Below are positions 30,744-43,177 of a DNA stretch of 64,000 bases, piece after piece. Source of the DNA: Anastrepha obliqua (lineage: Eukaryota; Arthropoda; Insecta; Diptera; Tephritidae); contig NW_026562182.1 in assembly GCF_027943255.1 (NCBI RefSeq), positions 806,001 through 870,000 of the forward strand, given 5' to 3'. The position numbers and the translations under genes were made by a program. The number at the start of each line of letters is the position of its first letter. The stretch's first letter is position 1. The notes under the pieces were generated by a model. That model searched no databases and had not been told where the DNA came from. It saw only the letters and a program-made list of their open reading frames with translations.

Positions 30744-32070
30744 ATGCTGAATTTGGACAATATAAAACGGTTAGAACGTTTTGACGAACATTATTTAAGT
30801 TCTAGTTCAGAGTTATCACAACGTGTAGCGGAATTAGAAAAAACAATTCGTACAATGGGGCAACAACAAAATAATGGTGTGAGATCAAGTGATTTCATAC
30901 CCCAAAGTATTTCCTAGCAAATAGATACTCAGACAGTGCTTTTATCGACAAATTTGCACACGGCGCAATCGCTGGTGGCACGGCTGCAGTCCTCATTTTC
31001 GCAGGCGCATCAGTCAGTGCGAATGCAAGTATTTGGATTTGGTTCCGTTAATAATCAAATTCCAAATATACAGTCTCCACCAGTTTCGTGCTCAGTATCT
31101 GTCGATAATACAGTACCGTACTCAATGCCAGTGAATACTGCCGTCGGTTATACGTAGCCAACCGAGTTTTAATTATGTATATGCATCGTGCGAGCTAAAC
31201 CACGCGTCCCGTGTATTCCAATACTTCGCATATTCCTCATCAACAAGTTTGGCAATCACGCCCTATGTATTATGGTCGCGGTATCATAGAACTGTTACCA
31301 TCGTTTTACTCCACTAAAAATGTTTCATTAAATGCGATTCAATTCGTGCAATGGGTCGAAAGGGTGCGGAATGCATACGGCATTGATAATAATGTTTAAT
31401 ACTAACTCAATGACCAGCGAAACAGTGGATTCATTCACTGCATGTTGTATACACTTCATGGTCTGAGTTTTCAAATCGGTTGGTTAGTGATTTCCCATGC
31501 ATGCTGCAAGTATCGCTGATGTGCATATAAAAATGTCGCAAATGAAAAGAAATATTTCTGAAAACGATATTGCTATACAACTCGTGAATGGTATAAATGA
31601 TGGTGATTTGAGAAAGCAAATATCTAACGACTACTCTCGATGCATTGACGTGTTACGAGATATAAACAATTATATATCTTTTAACGAACTGAAACCAGCT
31701 CCACTATATAAGCCAAAAATAACACCACAAACAAACTCTACGTCCGTTCCGCGAAATACAACTATAAAGTCTAACGAAAATGTGAAGTGCTACCATTGTT
31801 TAAAAATTGGGCTCTATTCGATTAGATGCCCGCAGAGGAAAAGTCGTTGTGCAAAATGTCAACGCACTAATCATTTAACAGAAAATTGTCCGGAAAAATC
31901 GAATAATACAGTGAAATCAATTAATCAGAACCACGAGCCAGTAAAAACCAACTTAGATCTGAATATAATAGAAATTAAAGTAAAAGGGCTATTGACAAAT
32001 TCTTTTGTAGATTCGGGGATGAGTTGCACTCTTGTGAAAGAAAGCTTTGCAAGAGGACTCGGCATACCTA
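30744..32070 (+). pseudogene. Gypsy-like gag/protease, unit B
   Basis: Copy of 12288-13614. Private changes include Pro to Ser in SQAHQPVRMQ (31013 region) and Pro to His after NTS. The 221-codon zinc-knuckle frame (31497-32162) stays open and ends inside the mariner. Confidence 0.82.
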
Positions 32071-33297
32071 CGAGGTGTGTTCAAAAAGTATCGCAAATTT
32101 TGAATTTCGATTTTTTTGGGGCGATATGTTGGTACTCATGCCGACGAGTTCGGTCATTTTGAATGTTCAGTTAATTGTTGACAGCTGCTTTGCTTGCACG
32201 TGTTTCGGCTCGTCTTCGATTTTTACTTATTCAAAAAGATGGTTCAAAGAACCTGTATCAAATTTTGCGTGAAAAACGAAATTAAGTGGGCGGATGCATT
32301 CCGCATGTCGACTGTGTCATACGGAGAAGCTACTTTGGACCAAAGCAACGTTTATTGGTGGTACAAAATGTTCTCAGAAGGCCGAGAAGATGTGAACAAC
32401 CAAAAGCGTGCCGGACGCCCGAGCACTTGATCAACAGACGAAAAAACTGATGAAGTGAAGAAAATGGTATTGGCCAATCGTCGAATCACCATTATATAAG
32501 TTACTGAGGACCTCACCACATCGATTGGCTTTTGCCATTTGATATTTTTTCAATGATTTGGGCATGAAACGGGTCGCCGCAAAATTCTCGCATGAAAATT
32601 GCTAATGAGATGTTGGACTCTGTCCGCGACGACCCAAATTTGCTTCAAAGGGTCATAACTGGTGACGAATTGTGGGTTTATGGTTATAACGTGGAAACCA
32701 AAGCTCAATCATCTCAATGGAAGCTGCCGCACGAACCAAGACCGAAAAAAGTGTAGCAAGTTCGGTCGAATGTAAAAGTTTTGCTTACCGTTTTGTTCGA
32801 TTGCAGGGGCGTTGTGCATCATGAGTTCTTGTCACAGGCTAAAATGGTCAATAAGGAATATTACCTGCAAGTTATGCGCTGCCAGAAACGCCCGGATTTG
32901 TGGAAGAACAAAAATTGGCTTTTGCATCACGATAACGCCCCTGCTCACACATAGTTGCTTGTGACTTTTTGTTAAAAAAACAGCACACTTATGATGCCGC
33001 AGCCACCGTATTTCCCAGATCTAGCCCCCTGTGACTTTTTCTTGTTCCCGAAACTAAAGAGGCCCATGAAAGGACGACACTACGCTACGATTGACGCGAT
33101 AAAGACGGCATCGAAGAAGGAGCTGAACAAGATAAAAAAACGATTTTTTGAAGGGCTTCGAAGATTGGAAAAACGTTGGCACAAGTGCATAATATCTCAT
33201 GGGGATTACTTTGAAGGGGACAAAATAGATATTAGTGAATAAATAAATAGTTTTTGAAAAAAACAAAAAATTTGCGATACTTTTTGAACACACCTCG
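32071..33297 (+). mobile_element. DD34D mariner, unit B
   Basis: Copy of 13615-14844 in the same TA of the gypsy-like protease (TA 32069-32070 and 33298-33299). It lacks four bases near 32961 that unit A keeps, a lesion shared with unit C. Confidence 0.93.
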
Positions 33298-33299
33298 TA

Positions 33300-33554
33300 C
33301 TCCTGCACAATTACATTAAATGGTTTTGGTGGAGACAAAATTTTTTGTATCGAGAAAATTAACACGATACTTGAAGTAGACTGTATGAAAATCGAAATTG
33401 ACGCTTTGATTGTAAAAGATACATAATTTGTTAAGTGGGAATATTTTGCTAGGAACAGATAGTTTGTGCAGACACGCAAGCCGAATGGTAATAGAAAACG
33501 GACGTTATCGTACTGAAAAAGTTTTGAACATTCGCGATCATAAAACTCTCTAAC
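33300..33554 (+). pseudogene. Gypsy-like protease second half, unit B
   Basis: Copy of 14847-15101, with the same stop before LLGTDSLCRHA. Confidence 0.73.
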
Positions 33555-33836
33555 ATAATGATTTTCAGAGACTCTAACAGTTACTCAACTCATATTGTGA
33601 AGTGTTCTCTGAAAAGGTTTCTGATCTCGGTCGCTGTAATATTTTTTTTTTTATTATTTCGTACATTAATCATACATCTATCATACTAGCATCTAGTACA
33701 TTTTTTAACAATTAGTTAGGAAAATTATTAATTTATTTCATGATGACCAGTGCCAAGACAAATACACCGATTACATTTTAGGGCAGCAATTACATTTTAC
33801 ACAGAACATTTATTTTAGCACACGAGATATTCATAT

Positions 33837-34121
33837 TTAATTGAATAGGTCAATTGGTTGGTTTCTCTTCAGACGTCGTAAAGTTCTTCTTTCAAGTTGA
33901 GAGAGTGTATTGACTTCTTTGTTTTTGTGCTGGTTTATTTCGTTAAAATATCTTGTTGATATCGCTTTTATTTCTTCGTCGATAAAGGGTATATTCAACG
34001 TTGTATGAATGACATCATTTTTTGTGTACCTGACGGACATTGTTATTATTCGTAAGATTTTTGATTGTTGTCCTTGTACTTTGTTTATGAGAGTTCTTTT
34101 TGCAGTTCCTCACACTTGAAG
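33837..34121 (-). pseudogene. Jockey-like C-terminal fragment, unit B
   Basis: Copy of 15383-15666. One extra base near 34055 splits the frame, leaving 67 codons from MSVRYTKNDV. Confidence 0.5.
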
Positions 34122-35685
34122 CAGAGAATGTTAATGCAATGAGAAGGTGCAAATGTTACTGTGAGCTTTTTTTAGAACAATTGAGATTTGAAAGATTTGT
34201 AGTAAGGAAATTTAGCACACCGAGTTTATAGACACCTCACTGACTTTTCCCCACACAAAAATTAGAAACACCACACATCTTTCACCTCAACACACAACAC
34301 ATTTCTCACCTTGACATTAAACCAATTAAATTTTTACTATTTTCGTATTTTTGAAATAATAAGCGAATACGTAAAATTTATTACATAATTTTTTTTTCAA
34401 TTACATTAAAAAAAAACGAATTTAAAAAAAAAATTTATAAAAAACAGTTTGCGCCGGGAATTGAAATCGAGTCTAACATGTGGCGAGGAAAAATAGGCGG
34501 TGCGTTTATTCCTTCGACTGCTTATTTTTTTACCATTTTGTTACTTTTGAAATGATAAGCGGATACATAAAATTTATTACAAATCTTTTTACGATTACAT
34601 TAAAAAATTAAAAAAAATTTAAATTAAAAAACAAACTTGCGCCGAGAATTGATGGCGAGTCATGTGGGGAGGATAAATACGCAGAGCTTTTATTTCTGCG
34701 CCTGCGTTGTGAACAAAAGGTTTCTGATGTCTACGTAGATATGTATGCGCGCGACGCGAATAAGTTTTAATAAATTCTGAAAGTAATTCATGACGTTTTT
34801 CATTACACACATTCATAAATGAACGTATATTCTATATGTACATAAATGATGGTATATAACAATATACATAATATGTATGTATGTACATGTCAATAGGAGG
34901 TATTTGCATTCAGAACAAAAGAACGGTTTAAGATAAATCAGCACTTGTTTTATATTGTATGTCAATTTATAGTTTATGTATTCGACATTATTTACATACA
35001 TATGTGTGTATGTACATTTGTATATGAAAAACAATAATGCACAAGCGCAAGAACATCATCTTCCTTTCATACATATGTACATATGCATGTATGCCCAATA
35101 ACCTTGACTTACATATGTATGTGCACATGTCACAGCACATCACATTCTTACAAGAAATCAAATACACATACGCACTAGTGAACGAGTTTCTTCCTAACAA
35201 GTGCAAAAACAATTCTGCTCTATGTATGTATATATACCCACTTTATGTCCTAGCATATATACATACATATATACCTACCTGCCTTCTAAACTTCCTACAA
35301 AATAATTGTATTCATATGTTACTACATCCATGCACGTTCATACATTCATGCATATATGCGCGAGCACAGCGCTGCCTTCTTGCTTCCGTGTACTTTTGTC
35401 TTTCACCAGTCGATATTCCTAATATTGTACTTACAAAAATACAATATGTACTTTGATAGACGCAAAAGCAACAGCAAGCAGAGAACGTAAATTCATAGAG
35501 AAGGCGCAGGAACGAATGGACAGGTTAAATGTCAAAACACATCAAAACGAGGGTAGGAAGTTAACAGAAGAGAGTTAACATAGCGGAGCGTAGTCAACAG
35601 AAATAAATATAGCGTTTGCATTGAAATGTAAAATGCCATGATTTGGTATTAGGGAAAAGAAAATAACAGAAGACTTGTACATTTT

Positions 35686-36800
35686 TCTTTCATGCTTATT
35701 TGCCGTCGGCATTTTGCATGCGCAAATGGATTATTTCTTGTGAGATGAATAAATTAATTCTAAGTAACGCAATAGCACCGTAGGCCTAAGTAGCTAGTGT
35801 GCTCTATCAATTAGTGTTATATTTCATATTTCTCTAATAAATAATAATAATAATAATTCTAAGTATACGCATGCATGAATATGAAATTTTAAGTATCTAA
35901 TTGACTAAATTGTATTGAATTTAGGTCTATTATCAAAATTATTCAAATATCATAACACAAAAAATAACTTTGTAAACCATTCATTTACATCAAAGTTTAT
36001 TATTCAGCAATATGTTGTACTTTTTAAATTATTATATACACATGTATGTATATTCATATACTACAAGGCGTTGAATATATTATATATAACATCTACCATC
36101 CATATTCATGTGGGCAGAAAAAAATCTTGACTTGCCTCAAAACCCAGCTCATACACCTCTCATACACATCTCCATATACAGAATTCAAAGCAAATAGACA
36201 AACGTATGCAAAAATATTTCTAATACACATATGTATGTGCAAAATTCACATTTCTCTTTCATGCTTATTTCCCGTAGGCATTTCGCATGCGCAAATGGAT
36301 TATTTCTTGTGAGATGAATAAATTAATTCTAAGTATGTACATATGTATATGCATGCATGAATGTGAAATTTTAAATATCTAATATAATTAACTAAATTGT
36401 ATAGATATTAAGTGCATTATCAAAATAATTTCAAAATATCCACATAAAAAATTGGCTTTGTAAACCATTCATTTGCATCAACGGTTATTATTCGACAATA
36501 TGTGCTCTTTTTAAATTTTTATATCCATATGTATTTATATTCATATACTAAATAGATATAACATCCACCGTCCATATTCATGTGGCCAGAAACAAAATCT
36601 TGACCTGCCTCAAAACACAGCTCATACATATGTATCTACATATAAAAAATTCAAAAGCAAATAGACAAACGTATGCAAACATATTCCTAACATATGCAAA
36701 AAAACTCATCTAAACCTTATTCGCGTACATATACATATGTATGTTGGGACAATGTACATATGTACGTAAAAGTTTCTATTCTAAGCAAAACAATGAATAT
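35686..36800. repeat. Imperfect tandem duplication inside P-like 3
   Basis: 35686-36255 and 36256-36800 are diverged direct copies. Both start near TTTCATGCTTATTT, run through GCGCAAATGGATTATTTCTT, then CTTTGTAAACCATTCATTT and a stretch near CATATTCATGTGG. The copies differ by many substitutions and indels, so the duplication is old compared with the insertion itself. Confidence 0.75.
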
Positions 36801-37882
36801 TCGTATATTCATATAACCGCACATACTTACTTTATGCCTCTACATGTGTATGCTTCCAAAACTAAAATTCTAAGCCTAGCGACTACAAGAACAAAATGCA
36901 TTCCTAGGCGTAGCTGTTGCCGCCATGATTATTTAGCCGCGACGGCGCTGAACAGTTTCAAATATTAAAAAGCACAAAAAAACAAATTCATTGATAAGTT
37001 CGAGCTCATATTTCTACGAACAAAGTACTTTCATTCATAAAACGAGCCGCCCATATGCCAATTTTCTCGACAATTCGAAAATAGTCAATATTGGAATATT
37101 TCGCGTTGAATTATTTGCCAATATTTGGTAAATTTTGAATTTTTGTCAAGTCGAGTGGCCGCGGCTCCGTACATATGTATGCATCAATATATGTATGTAA
37201 ATATGTGTTCTAAATTCTCGACAACAATAGCAAATCGAAATATTTATTCTGTCGCAAGTGCTCGCAGCCTCATATGTATGTATGTATGTCTATGGAAGTT
37301 TGTATGCATGTATTTATGTATATGCGTGTTTGCTTTTGCACGTCCATATGAACGATTTTTCATATGCAGATATTCATTTGATTTAGCTGAACGAATATAT
37401 GGATTTTTTAAGGAAATCCTGTCGAATTAAATTATTGGTATATGTTCATTTAAGTTCTTGTTACCAAATAAATATTATTATCCTTAAGAAAATTGAAACA
37501 CTAGTTTTTTTAATCTCTATTTCTTATTTTTACCAACAAGTAAGCTAACTACTCATATATAGTATATATATTTTACAATACTATAAACAATAGGTATTTA
37601 TTGTACATTTCCTGAAATGAAAAAAAATATATAAAATTGTGAAAGCACGAATTACGAAATTGTTCTTATATTATAACAATTTCTCACACGACTTCGATAT
37701 TGACATCGATTAAGTCATATCAGATATCAATCGCGCTACTATGTACTGCACTTCGTGTGCTGTGGAATGAGTATTAATACCCTGACTAGCTCGGACCCGA
37801 TCTTGGTTTAACTTTCCAAGGAAAATAAATTTTAAATTTTAATGCTGTTGAAAAAGTTCCTCGCACAATTCCAGCATCGATT

Positions 37883-38401
37883 TTATTGCAGTACGAAAGC
37901 CTTGGATACATTTAATAGTAGAATATGCACGCATATTGTAGACATTGGACTAAAGAACTCGAAGTAACTTAATAGTCTTTCAACTTTGCCCCTATCATCC
38001 CGCTTCAGAGGAGACCTTAATGGATTTGTTGACTGGAAATGCTTTGCATCGAGTTCATCAAAAAGATCATTCATTTCTTTAACAAATATCTGCGTGGGGT
38101 TGGCAAAATTTATCAAGTTTTCGTCATTACCAAATAAATTTTGACTACACATCATGTCAATACCTGACGCTACCGAATTGCTCAATACTTGTGTTGCGCG
38201 TGAAACGCTCATTTTTTTGAAAATGCTTGGGTAAATATGAGCCTCCGTCAATTCTGGGCAAATTTTAAAATAGGAATTCTTTTGATCAATATCAAATAAC
38301 TTCCTAATGAACTTAAAGCTTGCAGTGCCATGGGCGGTTGGAATATCATATTTCATAAATACATTACGGATGGACTTTATAAGATGGCAATAGTCAAGCA
38401 T
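37883..38401 (-). pseudogene. P-element type (THAP9-like) transposase fragment
   Basis: A 172-codon minus-strand frame. DYCHLIKSIRN corresponds to the conserved D.CH..KL.RN motif of P/THAP9 transposases. KICPELTEAHIYPSIFKKMS and VSRATQVLSNSVASGIDMM match the LT..H......KM.V..A.Q..S.SVA segment, and FVKEMNDLFDELDAKHFQST matches the N..FD.LN.R segment. It thus covers part of the catalytic/GTP-binding-insertion region. The N-terminal THAP zinc finger is absent; the upstream side is replaced at about 38402 by a Tc1 remnant. Inactive. A domesticated host THAP gene is unlikely because it lies between intact P-like TIRs. Confidence 0.8.
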
Positions 38402-39014
38402 GCAAAAATTGGATATTTATGCACGACAACAATCCCAAACATACTGCGGGAGTGGTCAAAAACTGGCTTTCGCAGGAAAATATTACCCAGCTCGATTGAC
38501 CAGCACAAAGTCCGGATTTAAATCCAATCGAAAACTTGTGGAATGATGTGAAGACGATGGTTGGACAAAAAAAATGAAAAAATATCGATGAACTTTGGGA
38601 AGGTGTACAGGAAGCATGGAACTCTATTCCTTTGGACAGGTGCCAAAAGTTAATAGAGAGTTTACCACGCAGGTGTGAAGGAGTTATACAGAATAACGGC
38701 TATTCTACCAAATATTGATATGGGAAATAATAATAGTCAACAATCTTTTCTCATTTCTTACAAATATTTCATATTTTTTACAGAAATCAAAACTGCGCTA
38801 AGTCTTTGTCCAAATCCCACTATGACCAAATAAGAATTACTTCTATTTTATCATATTTTTTCTAGGGAAAACTGTCTACTTTAAGTTATTTTGTCTTATA
38901 ATAAAGTGTTAAATATATTTAGTTAAAAAAACTGGATTTATTTTGGTTTCATATCATTTAATCGAGCATTATATTGAACTCTTTTTAAGTGCGCTAAACG
39001 TTTGACCATAGCTG
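38402..39014 (+). mobile_element. 5'-truncated Tc1 (DD34E) element remnant
   Basis: The frame reads WIFMHDNNPKHTAGVVKNWL, then SPDLNPIENLWNDVKTMV and a tail ending EGVIQNNGYSTKY. From the Asp of HDNNPKH to the Glu of PIENLW there are 34 residues, the Tc1 DD34E pattern. Two in-frame stops (before PAQSPDL and after GQKK). The right terminus, TTTGACCATAGCTG followed by TA (39015-39016), is present; the left half and left TIR are missing where it abuts the P transposase relic. Confidence 0.85.
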
Positions 39015-39867
39015 TATGTCCTATGCTAATGTATGTATATAAACATGCATACATACAATTACGCGCAATTTTCATAAAAAGACCAAAAAGAACAAATCTG
39101 TAAACATGCATACAAATCATATGGACATATCAAATGAACAAATCTGTTCTGTACGCAAGCAAATGTAAGCTAATGTAAACTACATTTTTTCACTCTTGCG
39201 TATCACTCTCTCCCTCTCATTTCTCTCCGGCAGCCATATTAATTAATTTCCTACTGTTAACTTGTGCTGATTTCATTTTCCTACCCTTATTTTGTTAGGA
39301 GGAACGGGCCGGGACTGCGCCTTCTCTATGAATTTACGTTCTCTGCAGCAAGCGCAACGCGATGGCCGCTTTGCCACCACTCATTCTAAAATCTTCTAGA
39401 ACACAACAAAAACACATACCTCACATGCGCATGTCGCCCGAAGCTAAAATCTAAGCCTAGCGACTACAAAAACAAAATACATTCGTAGACGCAGTCGCAG
39501 CGGCCATGATTCTATCAGCGACGGCGCTGAACAATTTAGAACAAAAACAAAAAGTTCATTCATAAGTTCGAGCTCATATTTCAATTTCATTCATAAAACG
39601 AGCCGCCCATATGCCAATTTTCGCGACCATTCGAAAATAGTCAATATTGGAATATTTCGCGTGGAATTATTTGCCAATATTTGATAAATCTTGAATTTTT
39701 GTCATGTCGAGTGGCCGCGGCTTCGTATGTATGTATGCACCCTTATATGTATGTAAATATGTCTTCTAACTGTTCGACAGTCGCGAGTTAAAATGCGACT
39801 TAGATTCCTTGAACAAATCCAGCGAATCACACATTTCTGTCCACAAAGCCGCATATATGTATCCTAT

Positions 39868-40063
39868 GATCAAAAGGTACCGGGAATGTTTAAATAAAAC
39901 ATAACAGAGTTAAATTTCAGGCAAATTTATATTACCTCCTTCAAAATATGACCCGTCTAAAGCAACACACATGTGCCAACGTTTAACCCAGTCCTCCAAA
40001 CACCCCCGGCAGGCCGACATGGCCTTCAGCTCCTTCGTCGTATTCTCTTTGATCAGTGCGATG
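39868..40063 (-). pseudogene. Mariner C-terminal piece, unit B
   Basis: Copy of 17540-17735, left of the Transib in unit B. Confidence 0.72.
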
Positions 40064-42963
40064 CACAGTGGTTCCGCCATAGGACATTGGATGAAAAATA
40101 GTCATGTTAAAATTATGCAACAATATTTAGCTAAATGTTAGTTCATTAGTCATAGTAACTTAGAGTATAAAAGAAATTTCAATTGCACAAACAATTCACT
40201 TATAATTGTGCCTCCAAAGTAAGAGAATTTGAAAAGTGATAGTTAGCGTGGTCTCCGCTCCGTACTTACGCAGTTCCGGGAAGTGTTATTTTTCTAAGAA
40301 TTACTGTGTTTATGACCTGTTGTACAATGGAAATTCAAGTTGAAGGTATGCACGACATGTTGAACGTTTTGTTATCTTTTTTAATTATTATTTAATAGGT
40401 TTTCAGACCGTACGAAATACGTACTTTAAAATTTTCCGTTTATTTTTTTTTATAAGAAGTTTGTAAAGTTTTAACTAAGTTCGCACGAATCTGCACAAAT
40501 GAAACACACATTAAAATATTCTTGCGTATGTCCGCTTTAAGGAAAAATAATTTCCAGCTGCGATGACCTGCGACTGCGCTTGATATAGGGTCTAATCTGT
40601 ACCTATGTGTAGGATTTTGAAATATGTGATTCTACCAAGATTGCTGATAAAGATTTTTTTTTGTTTTAGGTGTAAATTTGAAGTGTTCATTTACGCGCAT
40701 GCATATTCTGGACACGTGGTTATGTTACAATAGCATTAATAATGATGTTGATAGATGTCGCCACGTACTGAAGAACATAATTCAAGCTTTACCAAACTCT
40801 GAGAATTTAACCTTAGAAGACATTGAAAATCGTCTTTCTTGGATCTGTTCACGGATTTCTCGATACTGAAAAAAAGTGCAAAGATCAAAAACAAGGCTGA
40901 TTGCCAAGTACAGTAATTGGTTAACTGGTTAATTTGTTATTAAGAGACTTCATTCATTCAAAATTGCCTAACGCTTTACCATCTTATAAAAAAGTTCTTG
41001 ACGCAAAAAACGGTGTTACCCAACAGGAATTGGCGTTACAGAATCATCTGCCGAAATTAATTTACAATGTTTGTTGGACCACACATGCTCTCGAATTCTC
41101 GAATCTCAAAAACCAGTATTGGTAAACATATCTGAATCAAGTTGCACTGAGTATGAATTAGTAGGTAAATGGGCTTTCGATGGCAGCACTGGACATCACT
41201 AAATTTATCGATTTTCACACAACCAATTTTCATCTCTAATATTAATATCTATTGTCCTTTCCTTTTTATATTTAACGCGTAACAAAGCACATCGTATTTC
41301 GGCAACCTAATTTGAAATAAATATAAAACATCACTACATCGTGATATTTACTAAACAAAAAGGTATATAGGTGTTTTCATTATATTACGTTAGCAGAGGT
41401 CACTCGATCCAACACAAGCAAAGTTTTTCTGATCCGAGAACGGAAGATGGAAGTTTAATTATTACATCTTATGTACACTTGAAATTAATTTGTAAATCGA
41501 TTACCTCTGACCCAGATAAGATAATTTGGAAAAACCCTCGCCCATCGCCCACAAGGTTTTGTCGGCCTATGCGTTTTCAATTTGCTAAAGAAACTAAAGC
41601 TCTTTGTGTTCAAGTAGAAGAGTATTTTAAAAAAGCTATTAGTGACTTGAATCCGACTGTTGTTAAAATTGATAACCATAGTTATAAAGTAAGTCATTCT
41701 TTACAATTAACTATGGTTCATGGTAAAGTGTGCTGTGCTCTTAGTGACTCATCTACGAGTAAATGTTATATTTGTGGTGCGACACCTAAAGAAATGAATG
41801 ACTTAGAAAAGTGTAGAAACAAACAAGTAAACTCCAGTAGATTTGAATTTGGCTTATCACCACTGCATTCTTGGATTCGATTTTTTGAATACTGTATTCA
41901 TGTTTCTTATAGAATCGAATTTAAAAGGTGGCAAGCACGTTCATCTGAGGAAAAAGCACTTTTAGCTAAGAGAAAGGAATTTGTTCAGAGGGAGTTTAGA
42001 GAACAATTAGGCTTGATAGTTGACAAACCGCGATGTGGAGGAAGTGGCAACTCTAATGATGGAAATACAGCACGAACATTTTTCCTTCATTCAACCATAT
42101 CATCCGAAATCACAGAAATATACAAACACGTTTTAGACAGATGTAGTTGTCTCCTACAATGTCTTTCATCTGCTTTTAAAACTAATTCGAATAAATTCAA
42201 AATATACGCACTAGACACTGCTAAGATTCTAGTTAGTAAATATTCATGGTATAATTTACTTGCATCAGTTCATAAAGTGCTCATTCATGGGTCGGAGGTA
42301 ATCGATCATTGTTTATTATCAATTGGAGAATTATCAGAGGAGGCAGCTGAATCATGTAATAAATTAGTGAATCAATTCAGACGTGACAATACCAGAAAGC
42401 ACTCAAGAACTGTAACTAACACGGATCTTTTGCACAGGCTTCTTCTTAATTCCGATCCATTTATATCTAGTCTACGAAAATTACCATGTAAAAAGAAATC
42501 TATGATGTCAAGAGAAGTTTTAGATTTATTGAGTTAAGAGTTTTGTATTTCTAAGTACATTAACTTTTTCGGAAGTGAATATTTTATTGTTTTCATAAAT
42601 AAGAATAATTTAACTGGCATCAAAGTATACTTTATGCTCATCCTTTCGGAATTTAATGTTTTTTTCTATTATTGTTTATAATTTAAGAGTTATCCAAAAC
42701 TTTAAACGGAACAAAAAAATTTTATATAAAAAATGAGTGTACCTAATTTTCCTTTGACTTTTTATATTAATTATATATTACTTTATTATATATTATAATT
42801 ATTATATCTTATATATATTCTTATTATATATATATTACTTTTTATATGTCTTAATGTTTTTTTAACAAATAAAAACATTTCTCAACTTAAAAGCATACTA
42901 AAAAGTCCATTACCACGCCAAAAGTTCTTATGACCGCTCTTCCTACGCGGCGGGACCACTGTG
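40064..42963 (+). mobile_element. Transib element in unit B
   Basis: 2,900-bp copy with CACAGTGG ends and CGATG on both sides (40059-40063, 42964-42968). It is longer than in A by the 21 bases lost there plus changes in the AT tract at 42770-42840. Confidence 0.92.
40327..42537 (+). pseudogene. Transib transposase, unit B
   Basis: Same exon-intron layout as in unit A, but the N-terminal frame at 40678-40869 keeps the residues SWICSRI lost in A, and then meets the shared stop after SRY. Open C-terminal half 41371-42537 (388 codons), identical in length to A. The stop after FDGSTGHH, the A-run frame change and the 190-bp interruption are shared, so the copy was dead before the units multiplied. 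Confidence 0.88.
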
Positions 42964-42968
42964 CGATG

Positions 42969-43177
42969 GCGCGTTACCATCATGCAAAATCCAAGAATTG
43001 TTTGCTCACATTTCCGGCCGTTTGCAACATACAGCATCTCTCAAAGGCTTCAAAACCGAGAAATAATATTCTTTATTGACTGTCTGGCCCGATGGAAGGT
43101 GCTCATGGTGGACTATGCCTTGGCAATCGATGAAAACAGTCAACATCACCTTCACGGTTCTTTTTGCTCATAGGGTA
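42969..43177 (-). pseudogene. Mariner middle piece, unit B
   Basis: Copy of 20612-20820, right of the Transib. Confidence 0.72.

Larger units (their letters stand above)
35479..39345. mobile_element. P-like element 3 (3,867 bp) with 31-bp TIRs
   Basis: Inverted ends match over 31 bases, starting CAGAGAACGTAAATTCATAG and continuing AGAAGGCGCAG. Thirty-one bases is the TIR length of the classic P element. Flanking 7-bp duplication CAGCAAG (35472-35478, 39346-39352); units A and C show the unoccupied CAGCAAGCGCAACG. A GGGTAGGAA word near each end in inverted orientation (35550 and 39285 areas) may be the subterminal repeat seen in P elements. The inside holds a P-type transposase relic (minus), a Tc1 remnant, a duplicated segment and the family core block. 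Confidence 0.9.

Noticed and set aside
37883..38401. Domesticated host THAP gene
   Set aside because: Only a partial catalytic region, no THAP finger, located between P-like inverted ends and fused to a Tc1 remnant.
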